DNA from: JAMXLO01 sp963726125
Lineage (GTDB): Bacteria > Pseudomonadota > Alphaproteobacteria > Acetobacterales > Acetobacteraceae
Length of the DNA stretch: 64,000 nucleotides
Reading direction: 5' to 3'
Assembly: GCA_963726125.1 (NCBI GenBank)
Contig: CAVSBG010000008.1
Location: forward strand, 372,001 to 436,000
Shown: one piece after another, positions 45,298 to 55,898 of the stretch
How positions within the stretch are numbered: position 1 is the stretch's first letter
How the letters are laid out: the number at the start of each line of letters is the position of its first letter
The notes under the pieces: model-generated
Told to the model about the DNA's origin: nothing
Databases searched by the model: none
The model's input: the letters and a program-made list of their open reading frames with translations, nothing else
Made by a program: the position numbers and the translations under genes

Positions 45298-46617
45298 ATG
45301 TCGCACACCGCCGTGATTCTAGCCGCCGGCTTCGGCACACGCATGAAGTCGGCGTTGCCCAAGACGCTGCACAAGATCGCCGGCCGCTCCATGCTGCGCC
45401 ACCTGCTGGCGAGCTGCGAGCAGGTCTTCGACCGCATCGTCGTGGTGATTGGCCCGGACATGGAAGCGGTGCGCCGCGAAGCCGCGCCGCATGTCTGTGT
45501 GGTACAGCAGGAGCGCCGCGGCACCGCGCACGCCGCGCTTATGGCGGCGCCCGAGTTCGGCGACGGCGAGGTGGCGGTGCTGTACGCGGACAACCCACTG
45601 ATCCAGCCGGACACGCTGCGCCGCCTGCTTGAGCGCCGTGCTGCCGGGGATGCTGGGCTGGCACTGCTGGCGTTCCGGCCGAGCGATCCGGGCCGCTACG
45701 GGCGGGTGATCGGTCGGCGATGGATACGTCGAGCGTGTCGTCGAGTGGATCGACGCGGACGCTCGGAACGCGCTGAGACGTTGTGCAATGCAGGCGTGTT
45801 GTGCGCCGCATCGGCCGACATGGTGCGCTGGCTGAAGGCGGTGCGCGCGGACAACGCCAAGGGTGAATACTATCTCACCGACGTGGTCGGCCTGGCGCGT
45901 TCGGACGGCGAGCGCGTCGTCGCGGTCGAAGCGCCGGCCGAGGAGCTGGCCGGCATCAACTCGCGCGCCGAACTCGCCGCCGCCGAGGCGGTGGTGCAGT
46001 CCAGGCTGCGTTCCGCCGCGATGGATGCCGGCGTCACCATGATCGATCCCGGTTCGGTATTCCTGTGCGCCGACACCGAGCTGGCGGCCGACGTCACGAT
46101 CGAGCCCAACGTGATGTTCGGCCCCGGCGTGAAAGTGGCAACCGGGGCACTGATCCGTGCGTTCAGTCACCTGGAGGGTTGCGTCATCGGGCCTGACTGC
46201 ATCATCGGCCCGCACGCCCGCCTGCGCCCTGGTGCGGAGCTCGGCGAGGCGGTGCACATCGGCAATTTCGTCGAGGTGAAGGCAGCGAAGATCGGTGCCC
46301 GCACCAAGGCGGGCCATCTGAGCTATCTTGGCGACGCCGACGTCGGATCGGACACGAACATCGGCGCCGGGACGATCACGTGCAACTACGATGGCTACAA
46401 CAAGCATCGCACACGTATCGGCTCGCGCGCGTTCATTGGCTCCGATACCGCATTGGTCGCGCCGGTCACGGTGGGTGATGGCGCCATCGTCGCCGCTGGC
46501 AGCGTGATCACCGAGGACGTGCCGGCTGACGCGCTGGCACTCGCGCGCGGGCGGCAGGAGAACAAGCCGGGCCGTGCCGTTGCGATGCGGCAGAAGTTGC
46601 AAGCGAAACGACGCTGA
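45298..46617 (+). CDS. glmU: Bifunctional N-acetylglucosamine-1-phosphate uridyltransferase / glucosamine-1-phosphate acetyltransferase
   Basis: GlmU makes UDP-GlcNAc for peptidoglycan and LPS. The N-terminal uridyltransferase has VILAAGFGTRMKSALPKTLH and QQERRGTAHA; the C-terminal left-handed beta-helix has IEPNVMFGPGVKVATGALI, NFVEVKAAKIGARTKAGHLS and GAGTITCNYDGYNKHRTRIG. The frame is open throughout (439 aa). Residues about 139-156 (RRWIRRACRRVDRRGRS) are out of frame: an extra G near 45712 and a missing G near 45766 hide the expected VGDGYVERVVEWIDADAR. This compensated shift is probably an error or would damage the nucleotide domain. Its stop is 50 bases before glmS. Confidence 0.93.
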   Translation: MSHTAVILAAGFGTRMKSALPKTLHKIAGRSMLRHLLASCEQVFDRIVVVIGPDMEAVRREAAPHVCVVQQERRGTAHAALMAAPEFGDGEVAVLYADNPLIQPDTLRRLLERRAAGDAGLALLAFRPSDPGRYGRVIGRRWIRRACRRVDRRGRSERAETLCNAGVLCAASADMVRWLKAVRADNAKGEYYLTDVVGLARSDGERVVAVEAPAEELAGINSRAELAAAEAVVQSRLRSAAMDAGVTMIDPGSVFLCADTELAADVTIEPNVMFGPGVKVATGALIRAFSHLEGCVIGPDCIIGPHARLRPGAELGEAVHIGNFVEVKAAKIGARTKAGHLSYLGDADVGSDTNIGAGTITCNYDGYNKHRTRIGSRAFIGSDTALVAPVTVGDGAIVAAGSVITEDVPADALALARGRQENKPGRAVAMRQKLQAKRR

Positions 46618-46623
46618 GCGGAA

Positions 46624-46661
46624 CCCCCTCTCCCGCGGAGCGGGGAGGGCTGGGGTGGGGG
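46624..46661. repeat. G/C palindromic intergenic repeat (glmU-glmS gap)
   Basis: CCCCCTCTCCCGC, a short loop and GCGGGGAGGG form a hairpin followed by CTGGGGTGGGGG. It fills most of the 50-base gap between glmU and glmS and belongs to the same repeat family as those at 4.1, 48.5, 54.3 and 62.3 kb. Confidence 0.6.
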
Positions 46662-46667
46662 TACAGC

Positions 46668-48494
46668 ATGTGTGGCATTGTTGGCGTCATCGGCTCGCGA
46701 CTGGCGGCACCGCTGATCCTGGATTCACTGCGCCGTCTGGAGTACCGCGGCTATGACAGCGCCGGCATCGCCACGCTGGTGAACGGCCACATCGAGCGCC
46801 GCCGCGCCGAGGGCAAGCTCGGCAACCTCGCCGCCGCACTGGATCGCTCGCCGCTGACCGGCACCACCGGCATCGGTCACACGCGCTGGGCGACGCACGG
46901 CGCGCCGACCGAGAGCAACGCGCACCCGCACGGCACCTCGCGCGTGTCCATCGTGCACAACGGCATCATCGAGAACCACGCAGAACTGCGCATGGAACTC
47001 GAAGCGGCCGGCCAGGAATTCAAGACCGAGACCGACACCGAAACTGTCGCCCAGCTTGTCGATCTCAACCTGCAACGCGGCATGACGCCGATGGAGGCGG
47101 CGGGCGCTGCGTTCCGTCGGCTGGAGGGCGCGTATGCGCTGGCCATGATCTTCTCCGGCCATCCCGAGCTGATCGTCGGCGCGCAGCACGGCGCACCGCT
47201 CGCGGTGGGCTTCGGCGAGAACGAGATGTTCGTCGGATCCGACGGCCTCGCGCTGGCGCCGCTGACCCAGCGCATCGCGTATCTGAACGACGGCGACTGG
47301 ACGGTGGTCGATCGCCAGGGCGCGCACTTCTTCGACATGAGCGGCGCCGAGGTGCAGCGCGAGGTGAAGCTGACCCGCCTGACCGGTTCGGCCATCGGCA
47401 AGGGCAACTTCCGCCACTTCATGGAAAAGGAGCTGCACGAGCATCCCGCGGTCATCGGCGACACGCTGCATCGCATGGTGAATCCCGTCGACGCGCGCGG
47501 TCGCGCTGCCCGCCCTGCCGTTCGACTTCGCCACGCTGCCGCGCATCACCATCAGCGCCTGCGGCAGTGCGTACTATGCCGGCCTGGTCGGGCGCTGGTG
47601 GTTCGAGGCGATCGCCCGCATCCAGACCGATGCCGATGTCGCCAGCGAATTCCGCTACCGCACGCCGCCGCTGGCGACGGGCGGGCTGGGCATCCTGGTG
47701 AGCCAGTCAGGCGAGACCGCCGATACCATGGCGGCGCTGCGCTACATGCGCGAGCAGCACCAGCACGTGCTGTCGATCGTGAACGTGCCGGAGAGCAGCA
47801 TGGCGCGCGCCATCCGACGCAGTGCTGGAAACCGTGGCCGGGCCGGAGGTCAGCGTCGCCAGCACCAAGGCCTTCACCGTGCAGCTCTCGGTGCTGGCGT
47901 GCCTGGCGATCGCCGCCGGGCGCGCGCGCGGCGCGATCGCCGCCGCGAAGGAAGCGGCGATGACCGACGCGCTATTGGAAGTGCCAAGCCGCGCGGCGGA
48001 AGTGCTGGAGCATCCATGACGAGATCAAGGCGCTGGCGCAGCGCATCGCGCAGGCGCGCGACGTGCTGTACCTCGGCCGCGGCAACTGCTTCCCGATCGC
48101 GCTGGAAGGCGCGCTGAAGCTGAAGGAGATCAGCTACATCCACGCCGAAGGCTATGCCGCCGGCGAAATGAAGCACGGACCGATCGCGCTGATCGACAAG
48201 GACGTGCCGGTGATCGCGATCGTGCCGTCGGGTCCGTTGTTCGAGAAGACCGCATCCAACCTGCAGGAGGCCGCGGCGCGCGGCGGCCAGGTTATCGTGT
48301 TCAGCGACGCGGCGGGTGCCGCGAAGCTGCGCGGCATCGCGGCGGAGACGATCGTGCTGCCGGCGGTGGATCCGTTCGTGGCGCCGATCCTGTACGCGAT
48401 CCCGGTGCAGTTGCTGGCGTATCACGTGGCGGTGCTGAAGGGCACCGACGTCGATCAGCCGCGCAATCTGGCGAAGTCGGTGACGGTGGAATAA
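46668..48494 (+). pseudogene. glmS: Glutamine-fructose-6-phosphate aminotransferase, three +1 frameshifts
   Basis: GlmS makes glucosamine-6-phosphate from fructose-6-phosphate and glutamine. The N-terminal glutaminase is intact: Cys1 in MCGIVGVIGSRLAAP, then RRLEYRGYDSAGIA and HTRWATHGAPTESNAHPH. Frame is lost near 47490 (RMVNPVD), 47815 (after ESSMARA) and 48015 (VLEH). Between these, the SIS domains read SACGSAYYAGLVGRWW, VSQSGETADTMAAL, EVSVASTKAFTVQ and LGRGNCFPIALEGALKLKEI, ending AKSVTVE at 48494. Removing one base at each site gives 607 aa, the normal length. Since GlmS is essential unless amino sugar is supplied, errors in the sequence are the better explanation. Confidence 0.9.
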
Positions 48495-48500
48495 CGATCG

Positions 48501-48531
48501 CCCCTCCCTGCGGGAGGGGGTAGGGGGCGCC
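48501..48531. repeat. G/C palindromic intergenic repeat
   Basis: CCCCTCCCTGCGGGAGGGGGTAGGGGGCG lies between the convergent stops of glmS (48494) and the PhzF-like gene (48535). It may serve as a bidirectional terminator as well as being a member of the palindrome family. Confidence 0.6.
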
Positions 48532-48534
48532 GTT

Positions 48535-49442
48535 CTACAGTTCCACCTGCCGCGCAGCACCGGCACGCAGCTTCCCTCGACCGTCGCCAGCACCGGACCT
48601 TCCGCCGTCTTCCTCGCCGAGGCGATGATCTGGCTTGGCCGCCCCATCTCCACGCCCTGCAGAATCTCGTAGGACAGATCGGCATTTCACCCGGCGCCAG
48701 CGACGTCAGCAACGCGGCCAGCGCGGCATTGGCACTGCCAGTCGCCGGATCCTCCAATAATGCCGCCGAGCGGGGCGAACATGCGCGCGGCCAGCCGCGT
48801 CGCGCTCACCATCGCGCCGCGCATACAGCAGCAGCGAGAACCGTGGACGCCACTTCGGGGAACTGCTCCGCCGCGGCACGGAACGCGCCGATATCCGGAC
48901 TGGCGCGCGACAATGCCGCCACGCTGGCCACCTCGGCGATGACGAACGGCGTGCCCACCGAGGCGACCAGCGGCTCGTGCGCGTTGGTGGCGATGTCGTG
49001 CTCCGTCAAGGCCGGCGCACGCCGCGATGACATCCACGGGAATGCCGATGTCGATCGACAGCGCGCGCGGCGCCGAGATGCGCGCGCCGCTGATGGTGTT
49101 GTCGGAGCGCAGGACATGCACGCGCACCAGTCCCGCCAGTTCCTCGAACACATAATGCTCGGGCGGATTGTCATCGCGCTTCGCCAGCACATAGCCGGTG
49201 CCGACATTGGGATGGCCGGCGAACGGCAGCTCCGCGCGCGGCGTGAAGATCCGCACCTTGGCATGATGCTGCGGATCGTCTGGCGGCAGCACGAATGTCG
49301 TCTCCGACAGGTTGAACTCCATCGCCAGCGCCTGCATCTGTTCGCTGGTCAGGCCGCGCGCGTCGGGGAACACCGCCAGCGGATTGCCGCCGAAGCGCCG
49401 ATCGGTAAATACATCGACAGTGACAAACTCATAGACGGGCAT
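48535..49442 (-). pseudogene. PhzF-family isomerase/epimerase, frameshifted
   Basis: The gene starts MPVYEFVTVDVFTDRRFGGN with the conserved Glu-Asn region (AMEFNLSETTFVLPP) and RIFTPRAELPFAGHPNVGTG. Frame changes occur after VIAACAGL (to TEHDIATNAHEPLVASVGTP), around VASTVL and LLYARGAM, before EDPATGSANAALAALL, after LAPGE, and in the last codons (RQVEL at 48535). At least six single-base changes are needed, mostly +1. The family does proton-transfer chemistry such as DHHA isomerisation; this member's substrate is unknown. The start overlaps the preceding small gene by 14 bases. Confidence 0.82.
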
Positions 49443-49818
49443 GCTGGACCTCACTCATCGTCGTTTCGTCGTCATCGATGCGCCGCGGATCGAGCGCGCG
49501 CCAGTCGCGATCCTCGGTGCCGGCCGGGTTATCGACGAAATCGCCCAGCTCGGTCGCGCTGCGCCAGCCGGACTCGCCGGCATCGATCACCTCGGCATCC
49601 TCGCCGAATGCGAACCAGGCCTCCAGCACTTCCTTCGCGGTCGTGCCGGGCACGCGGCATCGTTCCACCGAATCGCGCACATAGCGGCGGGCGAAGGCGT
49701 TGGCCTGCATCAGCGTCTCGAAGCCGCCGATCTCCTCGACGATGTTGTCCTGCGCCCCGCCCGACAGGTCGAGGATGCGCACGCGCCAGCCGCCGTCCGG
49801 GGCGAAGAGATCGCTCAT
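49429..49818 (-). CDS. Conserved small protein of unknown function
   Basis: A 129-aa acidic protein, one of the few intact frames in this indel-rich zone. It reads MSDLFAPDGGWRVRILDLSG, then FETLMQANAFARRYVRDSVE, then TAKEVLEAWFAFGEDAEVID, and ends in a charged tail. I start at 49818; the frame is open to 49854. The predicted fold is mixed alpha/beta with no signal peptide. It sits between a sugar permease gene and the PhzF-like gene on the same strand and overlaps the latter. I do not recognise a named family. Confidence 0.7.
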   Translation of the reverse strand: MSDLFAPDGGWRVRILDLSGGAQDNIVEEIGGFETLMQANAFARRYVRDSVERCRVPGTTAKEVLEAWFAFGEDAEVIDAGESGWRSATELGDFVDNPAGTEDRDWRALDPRRIDDDETTMSEVQHARL

Positions 49819-49866
49819 GCCGCGCAAGCTAGGCATGCGGCGCGAGGGAATCAATGCGTGCAGCGG

Positions 49867-50714
49867 TTACGCCTTGACGCCGCCCGAGGTCAGCCCCGCG
49901 ACATAATGCTCGACGAAGAACGAATAGATGATGGCGACCGGGATGGAACCCAGCAGCGCCGCCGCCATCAACTGGCCCCAATAGAACACGTCGCCGCGCA
50001 CCAGTTCGGCGATCGCACCCACCGGCACCGTGCGCACGTCGGTCTTGGTCAGGAAGATCAGCGCGTAAAGGAACTCGTTCTGCGCCAGCGTGAAGGCGAA
50101 GATCCCGCCGAGATGAAGCCGGGAATGCACAGCGGCAGGAAGATGCGGAACATGGTCTGCAGCCGTGTCGCGCCGTCGATGCGCGCGGCGTCCTCCAGCT
50201 CATGCGGCACCGACTTGAAATAGCCCATCAGCAGCCAGGCGCAGAACGGCACCAGCAACGTCGGATAGGTCAGGATCACCGAGGTCAGCGTATCGCCCAG
50301 GCCCAGGTGGTTGATGATGTCGGCCAGCGGAATGAACAGCAGCGGCTGCGGCACCAGATAGGTGGCGGCGACGGCGAACGAGATCAGCGCGGCGCCGGGG
50401 AACTGCATGCGTGCCAGCGGATAGGCCAGCATCACGCCGAACACCAGCGAGATCGCCGTGGAGACCACCGCGACCAGCAGCGTGTTGTAGGTCCAGGTGA
50501 GGAAGCTGGTCTCGGTCAGCAGGTTGACGAAGTGTTCCAGCGTCGGGTGATAGACGATCAGCGGCATGATCTTGCGGCTGTACAGCTCGCTGTTCGGCTT
50601 CACCGAGGTGATCGCCATCCAGTAGAACGGGAACAGGTTGAAGATCATGAAGAAGCCGAGCGGCAGCCACAGCTTCAGCGCCCGGACGCGCCAGCCGCGG
50701 CGTTCGACGATCAT
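49867..50714 (-). pseudogene. Sugar ABC transporter permease, CUT1 MalG-like, one frameshift
   Basis: Minus-strand start MIVERRGWRVRALKLWLPLG, then LFPFYWMAITSVKPNSEL, a TM-rich middle, and the EAA motif ELEDAARIDGATRLQTMFRI. After IFLPLCIPGFIS one base is missing near 50105, and the frame continues IFAFTLAQNEFLYALIFLTK and HYVAGLTSGGVKA to the stop at 49867. About 282 codons is normal for MalG-type permeases. It is the third gene of the binding-protein, permease, permease operon. No ATPase gene is present locally, so a shared MsmX/UgpC-type ATPase would be needed. Confidence 0.87.
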
Positions 50715-50766
50715 GTCGGGCCGCCTTCGCGGGCCATGACGGAGATGTGCCTGACGGCAGTTCTTG

Positions 50767-51712
50767 TCATGACTTCTCGCCCCGCATGTACCAGGCCATG
50801 CCGGCGATCAGCAGCGCCAGCGGCGGCAGCATGGACAGCGCGATCGACGCGCCCAGGCCGAACTGTCCGCCGCTCATCGCCACGTCGAACGCGTAGGTGG
50901 CGAACAGATGCGTCGCGTTGGCCGGTCCGCCGCGCGTCAGCACATAGACAAGCTGGAAGTCGGAGAAGGTGAAGATCACCGAGAACATCGTGACGATGAA
51001 GATCACCGGCTTCAGCAGCGGTGCGGTGACATAGCGGAAGCGCGCGAACGTGGAGGCGCCGTCGATCGTCGCCGCCTCATACAGTTCCGGCGAGATCGTC
51101 TGCAAGCCGGCCAGCAGCGTGATCGCGTAGAACGGCAGGCCGCGCCAGGTGTTGACCATGATCAGCGAGAACATCGCCAGGTTGCGGATTGCCCAGCCAG
51201 GACGGGCCCGGATTGGCGATGCCCCAGTGGATCAGGAACCAGTTCACCACGCTGAACGACGGGTCCAGGATCCACATCCAGGCGATGGTGGACAGCACCG
51301 TCGGGCACGATGAACGGCAGCAGCATCATCGCGCGGATCAGGTTCTTGAATTTGAAGTCCTGGTTCATCACCAGCGCCAGCGCGAGGCCGCCGACCATCT
51401 TCAGGCGGTTGCCGAGAACGTATAGACGAACGTGTTCTGTGCCACCTGCCAGAACACCGGATCGTGGAAAGTCGGTGATGAAGTTGCCCAGCCCGATGAA
51501 CACGCCGGGTTTGGCGACCGGGCGGTCCTCCAGGCTGAGCCAGATGCCGTAGACGAACGGGTAGCCCACCAGTGCGATCAGGAACAGCACCGGCGGGATG
51601 ACCATCAGCCAACTGAACACACCCTCGCGCTCGGTCCAGCGGCGCAGGCTGAATGCCGGCCGCGGGCGGAGCGCCGGCCGGACCGAGCGCCTGGCTGTGT
51701 GCCGACACGCAT
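50767..51712 (-). pseudogene. Sugar ABC transporter permease, CUT1 MalF-like, several frameshifts
   Basis: The ATG at 51712 overlaps the binding-protein stop (TGATG). After an Arg-rich cytoplasmic start, the TM1 region is SWLMVIPPVLFLIALVGYPF, then VYGIWLSLEDRPVAKPGVFI. Shifts occur near 51680, 51470, 51425, 51300 and 51200. Between them LALALVMNQDFKFKNLIRAM and IAWMWILDPSFSVVNWFLIH are readable. The final part is intact: LQTISPELYEAATIDGASTF (EAA motif) to MAWYMRGEKS at 50767. The total is about 315 codons, as expected. Confidence 0.82.
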
Positions 51713-53010
51713 CAGGCCGGCTTGTAGATCTGCTTGAGCTGCGCGGCGGCGTCGGCGATCACCTCCTTGGTGGACTTGCCGGTGCAGGCCTTGGCGAACA
51801 TGTCGACCACGACGTATTTGGCCACGCTCTCCGACTGCGGCCGGCCGATCGGCGCCGGCCAGCCGGGCAGATGCGACGTCTTCAGCGAATCGCGGTACGG
51901 CAGGTTGCGCGGCTCGACGTGCCAGAGCGGCGCAGTTGTCATAGGCATGCAGGAACGGCGCGTAATAGCTGTCGGCCGAGGCATACCAGCGCTCGACCTG
52001 CTTCGGGTCCATCAGCCAGACCAGGAAGTCCTTCGCCGCCTGCATGGTTCGGCGAGAAATTGTAGATCGCGTGGCTCCACGGCGCGAGGATGTGGAAGCG
52101 TCCCTTCGGCCCCTGCGGATTGAGCGACTGCTGCGTCACCTTGCCGATATCCGGGAACTGCTTCTTGGCAAACCACAGGATGCTCTCGGCATTGTTGGTG
52201 CACGAGATCTGCTCGCTCATCCATGCCTTGTTGTTGCGACGGATCGGTCCAGCCCAGGCAATCCTCCAGCATGGTCTGCTGGAAGAACTTGCGGGCAGAA
52301 ATCGATGGCGCGCGCGGTTTCGTCGGAGTCGATCACGATGGTCTTGCCGTCCGGCTCGACCTCGCGCGCGCCGTACGACCACAGCAGCGGATACAGCCAG
52401 CCGTGGTTGTCGCCGAAGCCGTGGCCGAGTTCGAAGCCGAATGGATGGCCGGCCTTCTTCAGCTTGATGCCGGCTTCCAGCAGTCCGTCCCAGGTATCGG
52501 GAAAGTCCTTGACGCCGACTTCGGCGAACCAGTCGGAGCGCCAGTTCATGAGCTGGCCGACATTGCCGAACGGGATCGCCTTCCACTTGCCGTTGACGAT
52601 CACCGCCTCCTTCGATGGAGTCGTACCAGCCGCCGTTCTTCTTGCCGATGCCTTCGGCGATGTCGCTGACATCGACCAGCTTGTCGTCGAACAGGAATGG
52701 CCAGTTGAAGAATGTCAGCGGTCATGTCGGGGCCGTTGCCGGTCTCGGCGGCGGTGGCCATGCGGGTCTGCAGGCTGCCGACGCTGATCAACTGGTAGTC
52801 CACGTCGATGCCGGTGGCCTTCTGGTATTCCGGCACCAGCGTCTTCTTGATGAATTCGTCGTAAGGCGGAATGAACGAACTCTCGTGCATGAAGCTGAGC
52901 TTTTTGTCGGCCGCATGGCCCTGCGCGGCCACCAAACGCCGCGCCGGCGCCAGCGAGGCCGGCGATTTTCAGCACGTCGCGGCGCGACGCCGACTGAATG
53001 ATATTGGCCA
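51712..53010 (-). pseudogene. Sugar ABC transporter substrate-binding protein (family 1), several frameshifts
   Basis: The N-terminus MANIIQSASRRDVLKIAGLA is a Tat-type signal. The mature protein reads KKLSFMHESSFIPPYDEFIK, then YQLISVGSLQTRMATAAETG, a shift to VNGKWKAIPFGNVGQLMNWR, HPFGFELGHGFGDNHGWLYP, then shifts near 52310, 52250, 52050 and 51940, and ends TKEVIADAAAQLKQIYKPA. These are features of CUT1 extracellular sugar-binding proteins (MalE/UgpB class). Length with corrections is about 432 aa. It heads the importer operon and lies 100 bases after pncB. Confidence 0.85.
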
Positions 53011-53110
53011 TCCGATAGCTCCCTGCGCGTGGCCGGAGGTTGTTATCGCTCCAGGCGTTCCGGCGAACGTATACGTTATGGGATGGCAATCGCCGAAGTC
53101 AACTTGCTGT

Positions 53111-54273
53111 TCAGCCGCTGCCGGCCTTTTTGCGCGCGCCGTTTTTGCGCAACAGGAACTCGCGGCCGAGCTTGACCAATGGTATTGCGTGTCATATTCG
53201 ACGATATCGGCGGTGGCGTAGGTCTCGTGCCAGGCATCCGGAATGAAGCTGCCGGTGCCGACCACGTCGATCGGCGCCTTGGCATCCGCCATCACGCGGC
53301 ACTTGTCCACGCCGAATCCGGATGATGCGACGATGCGCACGCGCGGATAGCCGGCCGCGTCAAGCGCCTCGCGCATGCGCCAGATCGCGGCGGCGGAGAC
53401 GCCGGTGCCGACCAGGAAGCGCAGTTCGGTTTCGCTGCGATAGCGCCGGATCGCTCCGGGTGCGTGGCGTTCCAGCACCGCATAGCTTTCCGCCGGATCG
53501 AGCCCTTCCATGAAGCGGCCGCCATGCGTGTCCAGGCGGAACGACAGATCGCCCGGACTGTGCCAGATCGGGGAACCGCGCGCAGACCGCGAGCGCCGTC
53601 GGTGATCTCGCGGCCGAAATAGTCGACCAGCACCGTCATCGGTTCGTCGGGAAAGGTCTCGTGGAACATCTCGGCCGCGCGCAGCGTGGAGCCGGCATAG
53701 CCGATCAGCGAATGCGGCATCGTGCCGAAGCCGCGCGGTGCGCCGAACCAATGCGCGGTGCACGTCATTGGCGTTGCCGATGAAGCCCTTGGCGCCTTCG
53801 CGCTTCGCCGCGTCGCTGCCGACGGATGCAGCGTAGGCCATCATGTCCTGCATCTCGGCGCCGGCGCAGTGGCGCGCTTCCATCGCCAGGAACGCGAACG
53901 TGCGGCAGGGCTAGGCACATCTGGTAGGCGTTGTGCGCGGCGACCGAGGCCGGGCCGATCTTCTGCAGCAGGATCGTTTCCAGGTCGGACAGCTGCACCA
54001 GGCTGCCGGTGATGTAGGCGAGCGGCTCGCCGGCGCCGACCCAGGCGCCTTCCTCGAACATCAGGTCGATGTCGAAGCTGGTGTTTCGCGAGGCGGCGGC
54101 GGATCGAGCCACTCCACCATCAGGCGCGGCGCGGAGATCACCGGGCGGCGCATGAATACCGCGTAGGTCACGCGCTTGTCGCCGAACCGCGCGACGATGG
54201 CGCGCGTGCGGTTGAAGTAGCTGTCGGTGCGCGCCGCGATGTCGGCGGCCAGGGCGTCGGGCTTATGTGTCAT
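53111..54273 (-). pseudogene. pncB: Nicotinate phosphoribosyltransferase, several frameshifts
   Basis: PncB converts nicotinate and PRPP to nicotinate mononucleotide in NAD salvage. It starts MTHKPDALAADIAARTDSYF, with the conserved TDSYFNRTRAIV substrate segment and YAVFMRRPVISAP. It then reads FDIDLMFEEGAWVGAGEPLA, LVQLSDLETILLQKIGPASV, LAMEARHCAGAEMQDMMAYA, AHWFGAPRGFGTMPHSLIGY, RLDTHGGRFMEGLDPAESYA, RIVASSGFGVDKCRVMADAK (phosphate-binding loop) and LVKLGREFLLRKNGARKKAG. At least six indels near 54105, 53910, 53757, 53600, 53575 and 53165 break the frame. All conserved blocks are present in order. Confidence 0.87.
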
Positions 54274-54300
54274 GGGTTGGGGGTGCCGCGCGATACACTA

Positions 54301-54396
54301 CTCCCCCTCCCCTTGCGGGAGGGGGTTAGGGGGAGGCGGCGGCGCCCGGTACGGTGAGCCCCCTCCCCCAACCCCCTCCCGCAAGGGGAGGGGGAG
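54301..54396. repeat. Paired inverted G/C palindromic repeats
   Basis: Left arm 54301-54336 (CTCCCCCTCCCCTTGCGGGA, then a G-rich end) and right arm 54359-54396 are inverted copies of each other, 22 bases apart. Each arm is itself a palindrome around TTGCGGG / CCCGCAA. The pair lies between the divergent-looking 5' flank of pncB and the 3' end of the DAHP synthase gene. The same paired layout occurs at 62247-62344. Confidence 0.8.
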
Positions 54397-54456
54397 ATCA
54401 TCAACCATCACCACCGCCGCATCACAACCACCGACCTGCATATGCAGACTACCCAC

Positions 54457-55852
54457 CTACTGCGCCGCGGATCGCACCTGGGCGGGCAGGCGGCGCTGCT
54501 TCAGTTCCTCGGCCACCAGGAAGGCAAGTTCCAGCGACTGCTCGGCATTCAGGCGCGGATCGCAGAACGTTTCGTAGCGCTCGGTCAGATCGGCTTCGGT
54601 CAGCCGATGCGCGCCGCCGGTGCATTCGGTGACGTTCTGGCCGGTCATCTCGACATGCACGCCGCCGCCCCAGGTGCCTTCCGCCGCATGGATGTCGAAG
54701 AAGCCGCGCACCTCCGACAGGATGGAATCGAAGTTGCGCGTCTTCAGCTTGGCGACGGTGGAGATCGTGTTGCCGTGCATCGGATCGCACAGCCACACGA
54801 CTTTGGCACCCTCGCGCTCCACCGCGCGGAGCAGCGCGCGGCAGACGCGCGGCCACCTTGTCGTGACCCATGCGGCTGATCAGCGTGATGCGCCCGGCTT
54901 CGTTCGTCGGATTCAGACGCTCCAGAATGCGCAGCAGATCGTCCGGCTCCTGGGTCGGGCCGATCTTCATGCCGAGCGGGTTCTTGACGCCGCGCAGGAA
55001 CTCGACATGCGCGCCGTCCACCTGCCGCGTGCGATCGCCGATCCACAGGAAGTGCGCGGAACAGCCATACCAATCGCCGGTGGTGGAATCGATCCGGGTC
55101 AGCGCCTGCTCGTACGGGATCAGCAATGCCTCGTGGCTGATGTAGAAGTCGGTCTCGCGCATGTCGCGCGTGGTGGCGCTGGTCATGCCGCAGGCCGACA
55201 TGAACGACAGCGTCTCATCGATGCGCTGCGCCAGGTCCTGATAGCGTGCGGCCAACGGCGAGCGTGCGGCGAAGTCGAGGTTCCAGCGGTGCACCTCGTG
55301 CAGGTCGGCGTAGCCGCCGGATGCGAACGCGCGCAGCAGGTTCAGCGTGCTGGCGGACTGGAAATAGCCGAACTCCATGCGCGCCGGATCGGGAATGCGC
55401 GCCTCGGCGGTGAACTCCGGCCCGTTGACGATGTCGCCGCGGTAGGATGGCAGCGTGACGTCGCCCTGCGTCTCGGTGTCCGACGAGCGCGGCTTGGCGA
55501 ACTGCCCCGCCATGCGCCCCATCTTCACCACCGGCAGCGAAGCGCCGAAGGTCAGCACCACCGCCATCTGCAACAGCACGCGGAAGGTGTCGCGGATGAT
55601 GTTGGCGGTGAAGTCGGAAAAGCTCTCGGCGCAGTCGCCGCCCTGCAGCACGAACGCCTTGCCCTCGGACGCCTGGGCGAGATGCGCCTTCAGCCGCCGC
55701 GCCTCGCCGGCGAACACCAGCGGCGGATACTTGCCAATCCGCGCCTCCATCGATGCGAGCTTGGCGTGGTCCGGGTATGTCGGCACCTGGCGGATCGGGC
55801 ACTCGCGCCAAGAGTCCGGCGTCCAGACGCGGGCGGGCATGGTATCAGGCAT
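54457..55852 (-). pseudogene. 3-deoxy-7-phosphoheptulonate synthase, class II, one frameshift
   Basis: Class II (plant/AroF-II type) DAHP synthase, the first shikimate-pathway enzyme. The frame from 55852 reads WTPDSWRECPIRQVPTYPDH, then LQGGDCAESFSDFTANIIRD, KMGRMAGQFAKPRSSDTETQ, LPSYRGDIVNGPEFTAEARI and LWIGDRTRQVDGAHVEFLRG. After RMGHDKVAARLP near 54840 one extra base shifts it. EREGAKVVWLCDPMHGNTIS and GGVHVEMTGQNVTECTGGAH then complete the active site (metal Cys early, His and Glu late) to the stop at 54457. The corrected length of 464 aa is normal. Confidence 0.92.
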
Positions 55853-55898
55853 GATAGGTCTCCTCCGGCGCCCTTATCCCGCGATTTCGCCGGAATGG

